Shown: positions 9,001-17,880, counted from the first letter of the stretch. The stretch: 64,000 bases of DNA from Gammaproteobacteria bacterium (GCA_016874135.1 VGVE01000002.1:1-64000); one strand, 5' to 3'. Numbers and translations are program-made. Notes: generated from the letters alone by a model not told the origin.

Positions 9001-9161
9001 ATGTAAGGCTTCTCGCCGCTCGTCATTTCGAGTGATTTCTCGAAAATCGATTCCCTCTCCCAAAATTCGAGCATCTGGTGCTCGGCCTCAACAAAGGAAA
9101 AGGTTGAACTTGGAGTTGGCGTTGCCATCGTCTTCAGGGTGTCATGAGAGTAGTCCGGCAT
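6009..9161 (-). CDS. ileS: isoleucyl-tRNA synthetase (IleRS2-like)
   Basis: 1050 aa class I synthetase charging tRNA-Ile. The HIGH signature is HHGH (about residues 67-70, in FATGLPHHGHIVAST), followed by FGWDCHGLPIE, and the KMSKS loop is KKMSKR near residue 600. An internal editing (CP1) domain and a C-terminal tRNA-binding part fill the rest. The length and the GLPHHGH / RRFGWDCHGLP style resemble the IleRS2 (eukaryote-like) type, which is known for lower mupirocin sensitivity; that property is inference here. I place the start at ATG 9161, which has AGGAG about 10 bases upstream; the frame stays open to 9257 without a better start. Confidence 0.95.
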   Translation of the reverse strand: MPDYSHDTLKTMATPTPSSTFSFVEAEHQMLEFWERESIFEKSLEMTSGEKPYIFYDGPPFATGLPHHGHIVASTIKDIVPRYWTMQGMHVMRRFGWDCHGLPIEHEIDKKLNISAQQAVEELGIAGYNDQCRAIVQRYVSEWRTTITRLGRWVDFDNDYKTMDPWYMESVWWVVKQLWDRGLVYRGTKVMPVSTALATPLSNFEASSNYMDVQDPAITVLLKLEDEDASLAIWTTTPWTLPANLAVCVGPDIEYVRAFDASRNQRFYIAKERLVAYPGLTVDLSCNGRDLVGRRYAPLFPYFAEERGNGAFVVVMDDYVTTESGTGLVHQAPAFGEDDHRVIKAAGIEAMVCPVTLEGRFTPEVPDYAGQYVKNADAGIIRALKESDALYRHDTLTHSYPFCYRSDTPLIYRAIPSWYVRVSSMRDKLINANRQIRWVPDHLQEGRFGNWLENAMDWAISRNRVWGTPIPIWINDVTGSECCIGSVEELAALTGVRVKDLHREHVDPLTFTIAGEAGVYRRITEVLDCWFESGSMPYAQLHYPFENRALFEAGFPAEFIAEGLDQTRGWFYTLTVLAAALYDKPAFRNVIVNGMVLAEDGKKMSKRLRNYTPPDDLMEQYGADAFRLYLITSGLVRAEEQRFADSGVRDMVRRVLLPWYNAFSFLRTYAAIDGWKAHADVAPGTNILDQWIISRLQTLKANVTAEMAAYKLYAVVPQLLDFIEDLTNGYIRLNRPRYWEEGLGADKLAAYQTLYSVLRELSMIMAPFAPFLSDWLHGELRTFASEKSEQPSVHLCRYPAADASLQRPDLEEAVALMQRVVLLGRQKREAEKINLRTPLASLTIIGERALSLASIPELSDYLKRELNVLKITFEMDEAVWIELIAKPNFPLLGKRLGKRMKEFQQQISALPLEAIRTLRTDGSIVVAGETFTTAEIEVQQRPRAGANILSDSLIAIDLDCTLNDTLIRGGYAREIVRTIQRARKDSGLHVADRIRVRFSAGGALAQAIDEHAGYIWGETLTVDSATDMNAERFVEDIDGHRFGFSVEKIA

Positions 9162-9290
9162 TTTAGGGAACTCCTGATGAAATCGCCCCTGCAGATTGAC
9201 CTTCGTATCCGGACCGCATGCGGAATGCCGCCAAATCGGGCATATTCCAGGCCGCAATCCTCGCCCGCGTTATAACCTCAAGAGGTCACC

Positions 9291-10157
9291 ATGAAATTCG
9301 GCGCTGTTCTGCCCCACAACGAAATCGGTACTGATCCCGGCGCCATGAAAGCCTACGTCCAGGGTCTTGAAGACCTCGGCGCAACCCACCTCCTGATCTA
9401 TGACCACGTACTGGGAGCCGATCCCAACCGGCCTGGTGGATACAAAGGCGTCTACAACAAGGACACCGCCTTTCATGAACCGTTGACCACCTTTGCTTTC
9501 ATTGCGGCAGTGACCTCGAAGATCGAACTCGTCACCACGATCCTGATCCTCCCGCAGCGCCAGGCTGCACTCGTCGCCAAACAGGCGGCAGAAGTGGCGA
9601 TCCTGTCCAATAACCGCTTTCGCCTGGGTGTTGGCATCGGCTGGAATGAAGTCGAATACGAAGCACTGGGTGTACCGTTCAAACAGCGAGGCGCGCGTCT
9701 TGGGGAACAGGTGGATTTGATGCGCGCCCTGTGGAGCGAAGACAGCCTCTCTTTCGACGGCAAGATGCACAAGGTAACGCTGGCTAGCATCAACCCACGC
9801 CCGTCGAAGCCGATACCGGTCTGGTTTGGCGGCTCAGCGCCTGCAGCACTTGAGCGCTGTGCCACAACAGGCGACGGCTGGATGCCGCTGATGGGTCCCT
9901 CTGACAAGGCAGCCGCCTGTATCAGCGAAATGAAAACCAGACGCGCCGCTGCGGGAAAGTCATTCGATGGATTTGGAATCCAGGGTCAAGCGCAGTATGC
10001 CGGCGGTTCAGCGGATCGCTGGGTGGCGCACGCCTCGAAGTGGAAACAACTGGGTGCAACCCACCTCGCTGTTGCCACCCACAATGCAGGTCCCTGCGAT
10101 GTGGACGGTCACCTATCCCGGGTGCGGGGGTACTTGAACGCCACAGCCGGAGTTTAG
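9291..10157 (+). CDS. LLM-class (luciferase-like) flavin monooxygenase / F420-type oxidoreductase
   Basis: 288 aa bacterial-luciferase-fold protein. It begins MKFGAVLPHNEIG, has the IYDHVLG segment of the TIGR03619-like group, the LPQRQAALVAKQAAEVAILSNNRFRLGVGIGW core and GGSAPAALERCATTGDGWMP near the C-terminal phosphate-binding part. Such proteins use FMN or F420; which cofactor is used cannot be told. An AGAGG ribosome site precedes ATG. It is divergent from ileS; a second family member lies at 10532-11389 on the other strand. Confidence 0.85.
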   Translation: MKFGAVLPHNEIGTDPGAMKAYVQGLEDLGATHLLIYDHVLGADPNRPGGYKGVYNKDTAFHEPLTTFAFIAAVTSKIELVTTILILPQRQAALVAKQAAEVAILSNNRFRLGVGIGWNEVEYEALGVPFKQRGARLGEQVDLMRALWSEDSLSFDGKMHKVTLASINPRPSKPIPVWFGGSAPAALERCATTGDGWMPLMGPSDKAAACISEMKTRRAAAGKSFDGFGIQGQAQYAGGSADRWVAHASKWKQLGATHLAVATHNAGPCDVDGHLSRVRGYLNATAGV

Positions 10158-10161
10158 ACCC

Positions 10162-10443
10162 TCAACCTGCCTTGGAGGCTCCAAACTGCGGCGACATTGG
10201 CCGCCCCGAATTGCAGGCGTCGTAGATGAACTGACAAATCACCACACGGGATTGGAGGCCAGGGCACATGGATGCGAGCTGGCCGCTCAGAGTGCGGGCT
10301 TCAAGGTCCGCTTCGAGATGTGTCGCGTACGGACCAAGTTCGATGCCCTCACGCGCACTGAAGTACCACCACCCGTTCATAACAAACACCCTATCTGAAC
10401 GGAACCAGTAGCAGGGACGTTCGTATCTTCTGCAGGCGTACAT
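10162..10443 (-). CDS. small DUF6316-like protein
   Basis: 93 aa. The centre reads WFRSDRVFVMNGWWYFSAREGIELGPY, followed by a helix LEADLEARTL. This matches my recollection of the small gammaproteobacterial DUF6316 family (RSDRFF..G.WYF.TREG...GPF). Function unknown; no signal peptide or membrane segment. ATG 10443 is used; TTG 10446 is the alternative. Its stop lies 4 bp past the stop of the luciferase-like gene, convergently. Confidence 0.65.
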   Translation of the reverse strand: MYACRRYERPCYWFRSDRVFVMNGWWYFSAREGIELGPYATHLEADLEARTLSGQLASMCPGLQSRVVICQFIYDACNSGRPMSPQFGASKAG

Positions 10444-10531
10444 CAACCAGACCTGGCAGTTGTATCAGCTGTAAGTGTCTTGCCGACGAAATTTGCGGTC
10501 TGTAAGTCACCTGTAGGTTTTTGTACGGAAT

Positions 10532-11389
10532 TTACAACCCTACAACGGACCGGACGGCATCTATCCGTCGGCGCAGGCCGTCCGTATTGCCAGCCATCAG
10601 CGCCACCACCAGCTGATCGACGCCACAGTCCCGGTAAGCAGCCACCGTATCGGCGTTGACTGGCTTGCTGTTCGGGCCGATGGCGATGTGCAGTTCAGAT
10701 CGGTTCCGACCTTCTGCGCGCAACAATTCGTCAAGGCGCGCAAGCTTGGTCCGAACGCCCGCTGGATCGAGATTGAATCCATACCAGCCGTTGCCGTGTG
10801 AAGCGACGCGTCGCAGCGCCGGTTCACTTTCTCCGCCGAACAGCACCCGCGGGCCGCCTGCCTGCACGGGTTTCGGATTGAAATGACAACGGCGAATGTT
10901 GACGGTTTCACCGTGGAATGAGGGTTCAGCCTGCGTCCACAGCGCGCGCATCGCCTCGATGTACTCGGTGCACCGTCTGGCCCGCGCATCAAACGACACG
11001 CAGAGCGCGTCGAACTCCTCAGCCAGCCAGCCGATGCCAACGCCGAAGTCGAATCGGCCACCGGACAGATAGTCGAGATCGGCCACGAGCCGCGCGGTAT
11101 AGACAGGCTGACGCTGTGGCACGAGACAGATGCCTGTCCCCAGACGAATATGCGAAGTGTTCGCTGCTACAAAGGTCAATGCAGTGAAAGGATCGAGGAG
11201 TCCTTCCGGCTCACCCGGGATACGTCCACTCGATGAGTACGGATAGGTCGACTCGTACTCCAGAAAAAACAGGACGTGTTCCGGAACCCACAAGGCGTGG
11301 AATCCGGCTTCTTCGACGATTCGACCGGCTTCAGCAATGAACGCGGGTGGTGTGCGATGGTTGAACGCAAGCGTGGCGCCGATCTTCAT
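10532..11389 (-). CDS. LLM-class (luciferase-like) flavin monooxygenase / F420-type oxidoreductase
   Basis: 285 aa, starting MKIGATLAFNHRTPP at ATG 11389 with AAGGAGA seven bases upstream (the frame stays open to 11560 but has no comparable start). The luciferase-like core is clear: ALWVPEHVLF, LVPQRQPVYTARLVADLDYLSGGRFDFGVGIGW and LFGGESEPALRRVASHGNGWYGF. It probably oxidises a hydrophobic or heterocyclic substrate with reduced flavin or F420. It is divergent from the MFS transporter at 11495, so the 11390-11494 gap should hold both promoters. Confidence 0.85.
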   Translation of the reverse strand: MKIGATLAFNHRTPPAFIAEAGRIVEEAGFHALWVPEHVLFFLEYESTYPYSSSGRIPGEPEGLLDPFTALTFVAANTSHIRLGTGICLVPQRQPVYTARLVADLDYLSGGRFDFGVGIGWLAEEFDALCVSFDARARRCTEYIEAMRALWTQAEPSFHGETVNIRRCHFNPKPVQAGGPRVLFGGESEPALRRVASHGNGWYGFNLDPAGVRTKLARLDELLRAEGRNRSELHIAIGPNSKPVNADTVAAYRDCGVDQLVVALMAGNTDGLRRRIDAVRSVVGL

Positions 11390-11494
11390 GGTCTCTCCTT
11401 GCAGCAGTGGACAGCGCGTCGGGGAAAGCATCCCGGATAGAGAATGTTCCTGGGTATCATGCGCGGCAGCACCTCCCGGGGGAAGCATCACAAC

Positions 11495-12754
11495 ATGACG
11501 GGCGAAGTCACCGCCGAGGTGACCCATAACAACACGACCCACAGGGCCGCCTTCGCCCACTACCTAGTGAGTTCGAGCCTGTGGATGGCGGGTATGAGCC
11601 TGTACGGTTTCCTGTTCACCTGGCTCTTGATTGGCATTCTCGACCGTCCTGCTGATGAAGCCGGTTTCGCTCGGCTCATTGCCGAAATGCCACCCTTGGC
11701 CTTGCTCCTTTTAGGCGGTGTTCTCGGTGATCGCATGAACGGGCGCAGCTACCTGGTCATCATGCACCTCGCGATGGTGGTACCGCCGTTGCTAATCGCC
11801 GTGGTCTATTCGAGTGGAATGATCGGCTACTTGTGGGTCGTGTTGTTTGGTGTGCTGACCGCCAGCATCCAGTCGTTGTCCGATCCCGCCCGCCAGGCGG
11901 CACTCAGCCGTGTCTCGCATCTCGACATCCAGCGATCCATCAGCGTCGTGACCATCGTCACGACGGGCGTCGGCATGTTCGGGTTCTGGCTTGGCGGATA
12001 CCTCGAAGAATTTGGGCTCTCTGAGGTTCTGCTCATACAGGCGCTGTTGTTCCTGGCCGGCGTCTTTTTCGTCCGCAAACTGCCCGACCTGCCTCCACCA
12101 GAGTCCAAACGACCCTCCCTCGCGGAGGGGCTGCGCGCAACCTGGGCCAACACCCTGGCGCGTAATCTGATCGGTCTCAATTTCCTGTCGAGCCTTTTCA
12201 ACGCAGGTGCCTACATCATCGCGATTCCGTACATCGTCAAGGAGGTCTACGGCGGTGATGCGTCGTTACTCGCCTCCATCATGATCGTTTTCACCTGCGG
12301 CAGTGTCGGCTCAAACATCCTGTTGTACTGGTGGATGCCGTTGCTTCGACCCGGGCGGTTGTTCCTGCACATGCAGCTCTCGCGCATCGTTATCCTCGGA
12401 GCGCTTTTTTTGGGTCCACCACTGTGGCTCTTCTACGTGCTGCTCTTCTGCTGGGGACTGAACATGGGTATCACCACGACGATGGTCCGCTCAACCGTGC
12501 AGGAAGTCGCGCCGGTGAACTACCGGGCCCAGATTCTGTCCGTGCTGCTCTTGAGTTTCATGGTGTCGTCACCGGTGTCGAGCTACGTGCTTGGTCAGGT
12601 CATCGAGGCGTTTGATCCGTTAGCCGCCTTGTTGCCGGGTATCGTGATATCGGTGCTGATTTTCTGGTTGGGAGTTCGCCACAGCGGGTTGTGGACGTGG
12701 GAGTCTCCGGCGCTTTCCCTTCAGTCCACGGCGTCGAGTTCCGCCAGCAGATAA
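11495..12754 (+). CDS. MFS-family transporter
   Basis: 419 aa with about 10-12 hydrophobic segments, including the loop GGVLGDRMNGRSYLVIMHLAM, which is the MFS motif A position after helix 2. The overall shape resembles the MFS_3 (enterobactin exporter-like) group. I choose ATG 11495, preceded by GGGGGAAG, over the upstream ATG at 11444. The last 34 bp overlap the 3' end of the convergent hydrolase gene at 12721. The substrate is unknown; the neighbours suggest export or import of a small organic compound. Confidence 0.8.
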   Translation: MTGEVTAEVTHNNTTHRAAFAHYLVSSSLWMAGMSLYGFLFTWLLIGILDRPADEAGFARLIAEMPPLALLLLGGVLGDRMNGRSYLVIMHLAMVVPPLLIAVVYSSGMIGYLWVVLFGVLTASIQSLSDPARQAALSRVSHLDIQRSISVVTIVTTGVGMFGFWLGGYLEEFGLSEVLLIQALLFLAGVFFVRKLPDLPPPESKRPSLAEGLRATWANTLARNLIGLNFLSSLFNAGAYIIAIPYIVKEVYGGDASLLASIMIVFTCGSVGSNILLYWWMPLLRPGRLFLHMQLSRIVILGALFLGPPLWLFYVLLFCWGLNMGITTTMVRSTVQEVAPVNYRAQILSVLLLSFMVSSPVSSYVLGQVIEAFDPLAALLPGIVISVLIFWLGVRHSGLWTWESPALSLQSTASSSASR

Positions 12755-13614
12755 CGCGCTACCAACTCCGGTGTCTGCATGGGAATGAAGTGGGTGAGTT
12801 CAGGAAGATAAACGTCACGACCGCGGGGAAAGGCGTTCGCCAACCCCGACCACGTAGGCGAAGTCGCAAAATCCATTGGCGCCCCAGGCTCAGGCACCTT
12901 GGAAAAGTCGCGTTCTCTTGCACGAAGCACGGTGACCGGTAGCCGGATCTCCGGGATAAGTCTGTGCACATCGGAAGATGTATTCGCCATATAGATCGAG
13001 GCTTCGACCTGCGGCGGACAGGCCAGTATCCACGTATCATCACTTTGTGGCAGCACACCGTATCGGCAATAGTCTTCGAGTACTTCCTGGCGCCAAAGCG
13101 AGTACGGGTGGCGTGATTTGAATCGATCGAACATCTCTTCCCAGTTCACCCACAACGCGCGTCGTCTCGACACCGGGTGGTCTTCAACCCGCGCGAATCC
13201 ATGTCGGCTGCCCTCTGCATAGAGCTCAGGAGCCATGATCACCGGATCCGCGAGAATGAGGCTGCGAAACGCCGCTGGCTGACGATGCGCCACCTGCACA
13301 AGGCAGTGTCCGCCCATGGAATGCCCGGCGGCTGTCAAACCTGACAATCCGCGCGCAGCAATCAACTCGCTGATGTCCTGCGCAAAACTGGACCAGACGT
13401 AAGGCGGTTTCTTTTCGCTGCGGCCATGACCACGCAGATCCACCGCAATCACATGAACATCATCAGGCAGCAGCCCGATCACCCGATCCCAGCAGCGCGC
13501 GTGAAAGCCTGTGGCGTGCAGCAGCAGCACCTGCCGCGACGATTGTTCTGGCCCACGTTCGAAATAGCAGAGCTCAACGTCCCGGCCACGAAAGCGCCGC
13601 TCGGTGAGTGACAT
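12721..13614 (-). CDS. alpha/beta hydrolase
   Basis: 297 aa. The hydrolase fold is marked by LLLHATGFHARCWD (oxyanion region), DLRGHGRS, nucleophile elbow GHSMGG (Ser about 99) and a C-terminal LPELTHFIPMQ that supplies the His. Cytoplasmic, substrate unknown. It converges on the MFS transporter with a 34-bp overlap of coding ends, which is unusual but possible. Upstream, 13615-13699 separates it from the enoyl-CoA hydratase gene on the other strand. Confidence 0.85.
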   Translation of the reverse strand: MSLTERRFRGRDVELCYFERGPEQSSRQVLLLHATGFHARCWDRVIGLLPDDVHVIAVDLRGHGRSEKKPPYVWSSFAQDISELIAARGLSGLTAAGHSMGGHCLVQVAHRQPAAFRSLILADPVIMAPELYAEGSRHGFARVEDHPVSRRRALWVNWEEMFDRFKSRHPYSLWRQEVLEDYCRYGVLPQSDDTWILACPPQVEASIYMANTSSDVHRLIPEIRLPVTVLRARERDFSKVPEPGAPMDFATSPTWSGLANAFPRGRDVYLPELTHFIPMQTPELVARYLLAELDAVD

Positions 13615-13699
13615 GATGTTCCTGGCAATTTGTCGAAGCCGCAGATGTTAGCAGCCCTCAGCGTAGTATGGCTTGCGGTGCGAATTGTGGAATCGATTG

Positions 13700-14686
13700 A
13701 TGGAGATACAGGGATTCCCCGGATCGCAATCGTCTGGAAATCAACCTATCCTGCCGCCGTGCAGTGCCCGCCGCTCAGATCCTCAACTCGCCGGAGAACA
13801 TCAGACGGGTTTTCAACATGTGCTCTATGAAAAGTCCGGGCGGATCGCGACGCTCACCCTGAATCGTCCGGAACGCCTGAATGCCATCTGCCCAGGGATG
13901 CCAGGCGAAATTGCAGCTGCAGTAAGCCTCGCCAACGAAGATCCAGAGGTGCACGTGCTTGTTGTGACCGGCGCCGGCCGCGCATTCTGTGCCGGCTATG
14001 ACCTTATCCTGTCTGCGGAAAAGCAGACCCGGGGTGATGCCGGTCCGGCGATGGACCCGCAAGGCCGACCCTGGGATCCGATGGCAGACTTCCACATGAT
14101 GAATGGCAATACCCAGGACTTCATGAGCCTTTGGCGTTGTTACAACCCCACCATCGCCAAAGTTCACGGATATGCGGTCGCTGGCGGTTCCGACATCGCC
14201 CTCTGCTGCGATCTCGTGGTGATGGCGGATGACGCCAAGATCGGCTACCCACCGGCACGGGTATGGGGTTGTCCGACCACGGCCTGGTGGGTCTATCGCC
14301 TTGGTGCGGAACAAGCCAAACGTATGTTGTTCACCGGCGATCTGATCACCGGCAAGGAAGCCGCTGATATGGGGCTCGTGCTCGAGTCTGTCCCCGCGGC
14401 AAACCTCGACGCCCGAGTGGATCAACTGGCGAAGCGCATGCAGGGAGTACCGCGCAATCAGCTGATGATTCAAAAACTCATGATCAATCAGGCACTGGAT
14501 AACATGGGCCTGCATACAACACAGATGATCGCGACGCTGTTTGACGGTGTCACCTGGCACTCACCGGAAGGGATCTGGTTCAAGAAGCGCGCCGAAGCGT
14601 TCGGATTCAAGGATGCCATCAGCATCCGTGACTCCGGTGAGACCATCGCCCCGGGCGCAAGTCGAATTCCGAAGCGCTTCGAATAG
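13700..14686 (+). CDS. enoyl-CoA hydratase/isomerase family protein (crotonase)
   Basis: Crotonase-fold protein: RIATLTLNRPERLNAI, the oxyanion-hole loop AGRAFCAGYDL and KVHGYAVAGGSDIALCCDLVV, then KIGYPPARVWGCPTT. Hydrates or isomerises acyl-CoA thioesters in the cytoplasm. The start is uncertain: family homology begins at about HVLYEKSG (13817), but the only good in-frame ATG is 13700 and the nearest alternative is GTG 13820. It probably forms an operon with the SnoaL-like and serine hydrolase genes that follow with 55-bp and overlapping spacing. Confidence 0.85.
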   Translation: MEIQGFPGSQSSGNQPILPPCSARRSDPQLAGEHQTGFQHVLYEKSGRIATLTLNRPERLNAICPGMPGEIAAAVSLANEDPEVHVLVVTGAGRAFCAGYDLILSAEKQTRGDAGPAMDPQGRPWDPMADFHMMNGNTQDFMSLWRCYNPTIAKVHGYAVAGGSDIALCCDLVVMADDAKIGYPPARVWGCPTTAWWVYRLGAEQAKRMLFTGDLITGKEAADMGLVLESVPAANLDARVDQLAKRMQGVPRNQLMIQKLMINQALDNMGLHTTQMIATLFDGVTWHSPEGIWFKKRAEAFGFKDAISIRDSGETIAPGASRIPKRFE

Positions 14687-14741
14687 CGGAACAAAAGCTG
14701 CCCACCGCCCACCTCATGGCCCCAGGCACCGGCAGAAACCC

Positions 14742-15182
14742 ATGGACACCGTTGAACGCCACCGCATTGAAAACACCCGCGTACAGCTGCAGTACAGCTA
14801 CGCGCGGCTCATCGACTTTCGCGACTATGAAGGGTTCACGGAACTGTTCGCCGAAGACGCCTTGCTCACGCTTGGCGGAAAGGAACTGAAGGGGAGCGAA
14901 GCCATCTTCGGTTACTGTCAGACCCGACCCGCGGGTCTGTGCAGTCGCCACGTCATCACCAACCCTTTCATTGATGTGCTGGACGATCAAACCGCCCGCG
15001 GAATCTGTTATCTCACCCTGTACCGGTCAGTCACCGATCCGGCTGCTGCCCGGGTCGCTCTGCCGATGCCTCCGGGCGCCGCCGTCGATCACTATGAAGA
15101 CCGCTTCTGTCGTATCGGAGATCAGTGGTTTTTCCAGCACCGCACGGCGCAGATCGCGTTTCGGGACGACAGTCAGTTTTGA
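14742..15182 (+). CDS. SnoaL-like / NTF2-fold protein
   Basis: 146 aa with the SnoaL_4-type pattern: an N-terminal helix (ENTRVQLQYSYARLIDFRDYEGFTELFAEDALLTL), then GSEAIFGY, a CSRHVITNPFIDVL strand and a C-terminal GDQWFFQHRTAQIAF strand. Members are small cone-shaped enzymes or binding proteins (ketosteroid-isomerase-like). No catalytic assignment possible. Its stop overlaps the likely TTG start of the next gene by three bases (TTGA). Confidence 0.8.
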   Translation: MDTVERHRIENTRVQLQYSYARLIDFRDYEGFTELFAEDALLTLGGKELKGSEAIFGYCQTRPAGLCSRHVITNPFIDVLDDQTARGICYLTLYRSVTDPAAARVALPMPPGAAVDHYEDRFCRIGDQWFFQHRTAQIAFRDDSQF

Positions 15183-16609
15183 AGCGGCAATTCGAGAGCA
15201 TCCTGCATGCGGTCATCCTGGTGTTTCTGTTCGCCTTCTTGCCCGTGATCGCCTACGCGGATCCATCGGCTGCACTGCAGCGCATCATTCAGGAGGCGAA
15301 TATCCCCGCCGCAGCTTGGGTGATCGTCTTACCGGGCGAAGATCCAATGATCGGCGTCAGCGGAAAAAACGTTACCCAGGATACGCCGTTCCGCCTCGGT
15401 TCCATCACTAAGACATTTACCGTGCTGACGCTGCTCAAGATCGCCGAAACCAGAGGGTTAGCAGTGTCGACTCCGGTCGACCGGATTCTCCCTCCAGGAA
15501 GATTCACCAATGGATTCGCTTCGCCCGTCACGCTCCGGGATCTGCTCGCACTGACAAGCGGACACACGGATGTTGGTTTCGAGGCGTTCGCCGATAACAC
15601 AGCGAGACCCCTGCAAGAAGCGCTGCGGAGAAATTCTGCGGCGCTGACCTCACTCTGGCCGCCCGGCCTGTTGCACAGCTACACCAACGCGACACCAGGC
15701 CTTTCTGAACACGCCATCGAGCTGCTGACCGGCGTCGCCTATCCAGAAGCTGTGCGCAGACTATTGGCCGAACCACTCGATTTTGCTTTCGGATCCTTCG
15801 ACAACATGGCCGCACTGCCCGGCGGCTTCCGGTCCGACGGCAATACGCCGATCCCTTACTGGAACATGACATTCAAGGCGTTCGGTGGGCTGAGTGCATC
15901 GGCGGGAGACATGACCCATTTCCTCGAAACCCTCGTGGATGGCGGGATACGAGATGGCAATCCGGTCTGGTCGAAAGCCATACAGCAGCAGTTGCTTACC
16001 CCGGCACCCACATTTGCCAGCAAAGCAGGGCTGCGGCTCGGTTATGGCACCGGCATGTACAGTCGACTGCGCCGGGGGATGCTCTGGCACGGTCACGGAG
16101 GAGATGCTGACGGTTACCGTTCGCGGTACGGATTTCTTCCCGATCAGGGTGCCGCCTACTTCGTTGTCATCAACACCGACAACCCCGACGTGCTGATTCG
16201 CCTGGAAACCATCCTCGAAGGGAGCATTGCCGATGCCCTCGCGACGCCACATGTCGAAAGAGTTATCACCGGTCCAGATCTCCCTGATGCTGGAGGAACC
16301 TACTACCCGGCGACAGTGCGTTTCGGTGTCGATGACTGGCACCACTGTCGCGCAACATCAGCCCAGCTTCGTGTCGATGGTCCGGTCCTTTTTGTACGCA
16401 TCGGCGAACATCGCCATCAGCTGCGTTCTGTCGGCAACCACCGGCTTGCACGCAAGGACAACAATGAACCGGTCATGGCATTGGTTGAAGACGCCGCCGG
16501 GGTGACCTGGTTCGTAGGTGAACTCGGCAACTACGTTCGCATCAATACACGTATCACGGGACAGCCGGTTCCTGTTCCGGCTTTCATGCCTCGATGCCTT
16601 GCTGAATAA
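15179..16609 (+). CDS. exported class C beta-lactamase-like serine hydrolase
   Basis: 476 aa from TTG 15179, which overlaps the previous stop. Residues 1-27 (MKRQFESIL, then a hydrophobic stretch ending VIAYA) are a signal peptide, so it acts in the periplasm. The penicillin-binding fold motifs are all present: S75-I-T-K78, Y168-T-N170 and H304-G-H-G. Such proteins include beta-lactamases, D-aminopeptidases and esterases (EstB-like); the acyl-CoA context favours an esterase or amidase over antibiotic resistance. A C-terminal beta-rich extension follows the catalytic domain. Confidence 0.8.
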   Translation: MKRQFESILHAVILVFLFAFLPVIAYADPSAALQRIIQEANIPAAAWVIVLPGEDPMIGVSGKNVTQDTPFRLGSITKTFTVLTLLKIAETRGLAVSTPVDRILPPGRFTNGFASPVTLRDLLALTSGHTDVGFEAFADNTARPLQEALRRNSAALTSLWPPGLLHSYTNATPGLSEHAIELLTGVAYPEAVRRLLAEPLDFAFGSFDNMAALPGGFRSDGNTPIPYWNMTFKAFGGLSASAGDMTHFLETLVDGGIRDGNPVWSKAIQQQLLTPAPTFASKAGLRLGYGTGMYSRLRRGMLWHGHGGDADGYRSRYGFLPDQGAAYFVVINTDNPDVLIRLETILEGSIADALATPHVERVITGPDLPDAGGTYYPATVRFGVDDWHHCRATSAQLRVDGPVLFVRIGEHRHQLRSVGNHRLARKDNNEPVMALVEDAAGVTWFVGELGNYVRINTRITGQPVPVPAFMPRCLAE

Positions 16610-16635
16610 TCGCCGCTTCATAATTGGAGTCCTCC

Positions 16636-17793
16636 ATGTATCGCCTCCAGAACACCCATCCGGCTCTGCTGCCGTTCATTGACCGGATCAAGGCGCATTC
16701 CCAGACAATCGAGGAAGCCCGCCAATTCTCCGGGCCGCTCGCCACCGAGATGATCGACGCCGGTCTTTTCCGTCTTCTCGTGCCGAAAAAGTTCGGCGGT
16801 CTTGAGGTCCATCCGTCCATCCTCATCGACACCCTCATCGCCGCAGGCGCGGCGGACGGTGCTGTCGGCTGGAACCTGATGATTGGCAATACCACCGGAC
16901 TCCTCTCCGCTTCGCTGCCGACAGAATGGTCAGAGCGTATGTACCTCGCAGATCCGGCTGCAGTCACCGTCGGCGTCACTGCGCCCCTCGGAAAAGCTGT
17001 CAGAGAGGGTAATGGCCTGCGTGTCAATGGACGCTGGCCCTTCGGCAGCGGTTCACAGCTCGCCACCTGGATCTGCGGCGGTTGTCAGGTGATTGAGGAC
17101 GGCGTACCAAAGCCCGGCCCCCATGGCGCGCCGGAAACCCTGCTGGTGTTTTTCCACCGCGATGACGTCATCATCCACGACAACTGGCGTGTCTCCGGGC
17201 TGCGTGGCACGGGCAGCAACGATATCGAGGTCAAGAATATTCTGGTACCTGAAGGTCGCTGGGTGGTCCTTGGCGGTAGACCGCGCATAGATGCGCCCTT
17301 GTACAGGTTCCCGACTCTAGGCCTTCTCGCATTGGGTGTAGCCAGCGTTGCCGTCGGCATCGCCGAGCGGGCGATTGATGAGTTCATCACGCTGGCTGGT
17401 GGCAAGGTACCGACCGGCAGCGTCCGCCCGCTCGCCAACCGCGCACGCGCCCAACAGGATCTCGCCGAAGCCGAAGCAGCGGTCGCGGCCGCTTCCGCAT
17501 TCATCCACCAAACCGTAAGCAAGATCTATGACCACGCTGCCGCGGGTGGCAAAGTCGGGATGGACGAAAAAGCACGTCTTCGACTGGCTGCAACCCACGC
17601 CACGTGGAGTTCCGTCGGCGCGGTAGACAAGGTGTATCACGCATCAGGGGGTTCAGCGATCTACGAGAAAAACGCCATGCAACGGTGTCTGCGGGACGTA
17701 CATGTCACCACCCAGCATTTGATGGTGGGGCAGCCAACACTTGAAGTCGTTGGCAAGGTCATGCTCGGTATCGATCCGAAGACCCTATTGTGA
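16636..17793 (+). CDS. acyl-CoA-dehydrogenase-fold flavoprotein (HsaA/hydroxylase-like)
   Basis: 385 aa with the acyl-CoA dehydrogenase three-domain layout: N-terminal helices, a beta domain (VNGRWPFGSGSQLATWICGG, where the classical WITN-type motif would be) and a C-terminal helical bundle (HATWSSVGAVDKVYHASGGSAIYEKNAMQRCLRDVH). The FGSG and the SAIYEKNAMQRCLRD features are typical of flavin-dependent hydroxylases of the DszC/HsaA/pHPA-hydroxylase group more than of true dehydrogenases. GGAG precedes ATG 16636. A reductase partner is not adjacent. Confidence 0.8.
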   Translation: MYRLQNTHPALLPFIDRIKAHSQTIEEARQFSGPLATEMIDAGLFRLLVPKKFGGLEVHPSILIDTLIAAGAADGAVGWNLMIGNTTGLLSASLPTEWSERMYLADPAAVTVGVTAPLGKAVREGNGLRVNGRWPFGSGSQLATWICGGCQVIEDGVPKPGPHGAPETLLVFFHRDDVIIHDNWRVSGLRGTGSNDIEVKNILVPEGRWVVLGGRPRIDAPLYRFPTLGLLALGVASVAVGIAERAIDEFITLAGGKVPTGSVRPLANRARAQQDLAEAEAAVAAASAFIHQTVSKIYDHAAAGGKVGMDEKARLRLAATHATWSSVGAVDKVYHASGGSAIYEKNAMQRCLRDVHVTTQHLMVGQPTLEVVGKVMLGIDPKTLL

Positions 17794-17880
17794 TTGCCGT
17801 CAGGTTGGCCTGATTGGTCAGCGTTCCGTGAGAAGCCGCAGCTATACTCCGCTTCGGATGAACAAGTCAGGCCACCTCGC

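Noticed and set aside
15179-16609. Antibiotic-resistance beta-lactamase
   Set aside because: SxxK, YxN and HxG are shared by many esterases and peptidases; the catabolic context and C-terminal extension do not support an AmpC role.
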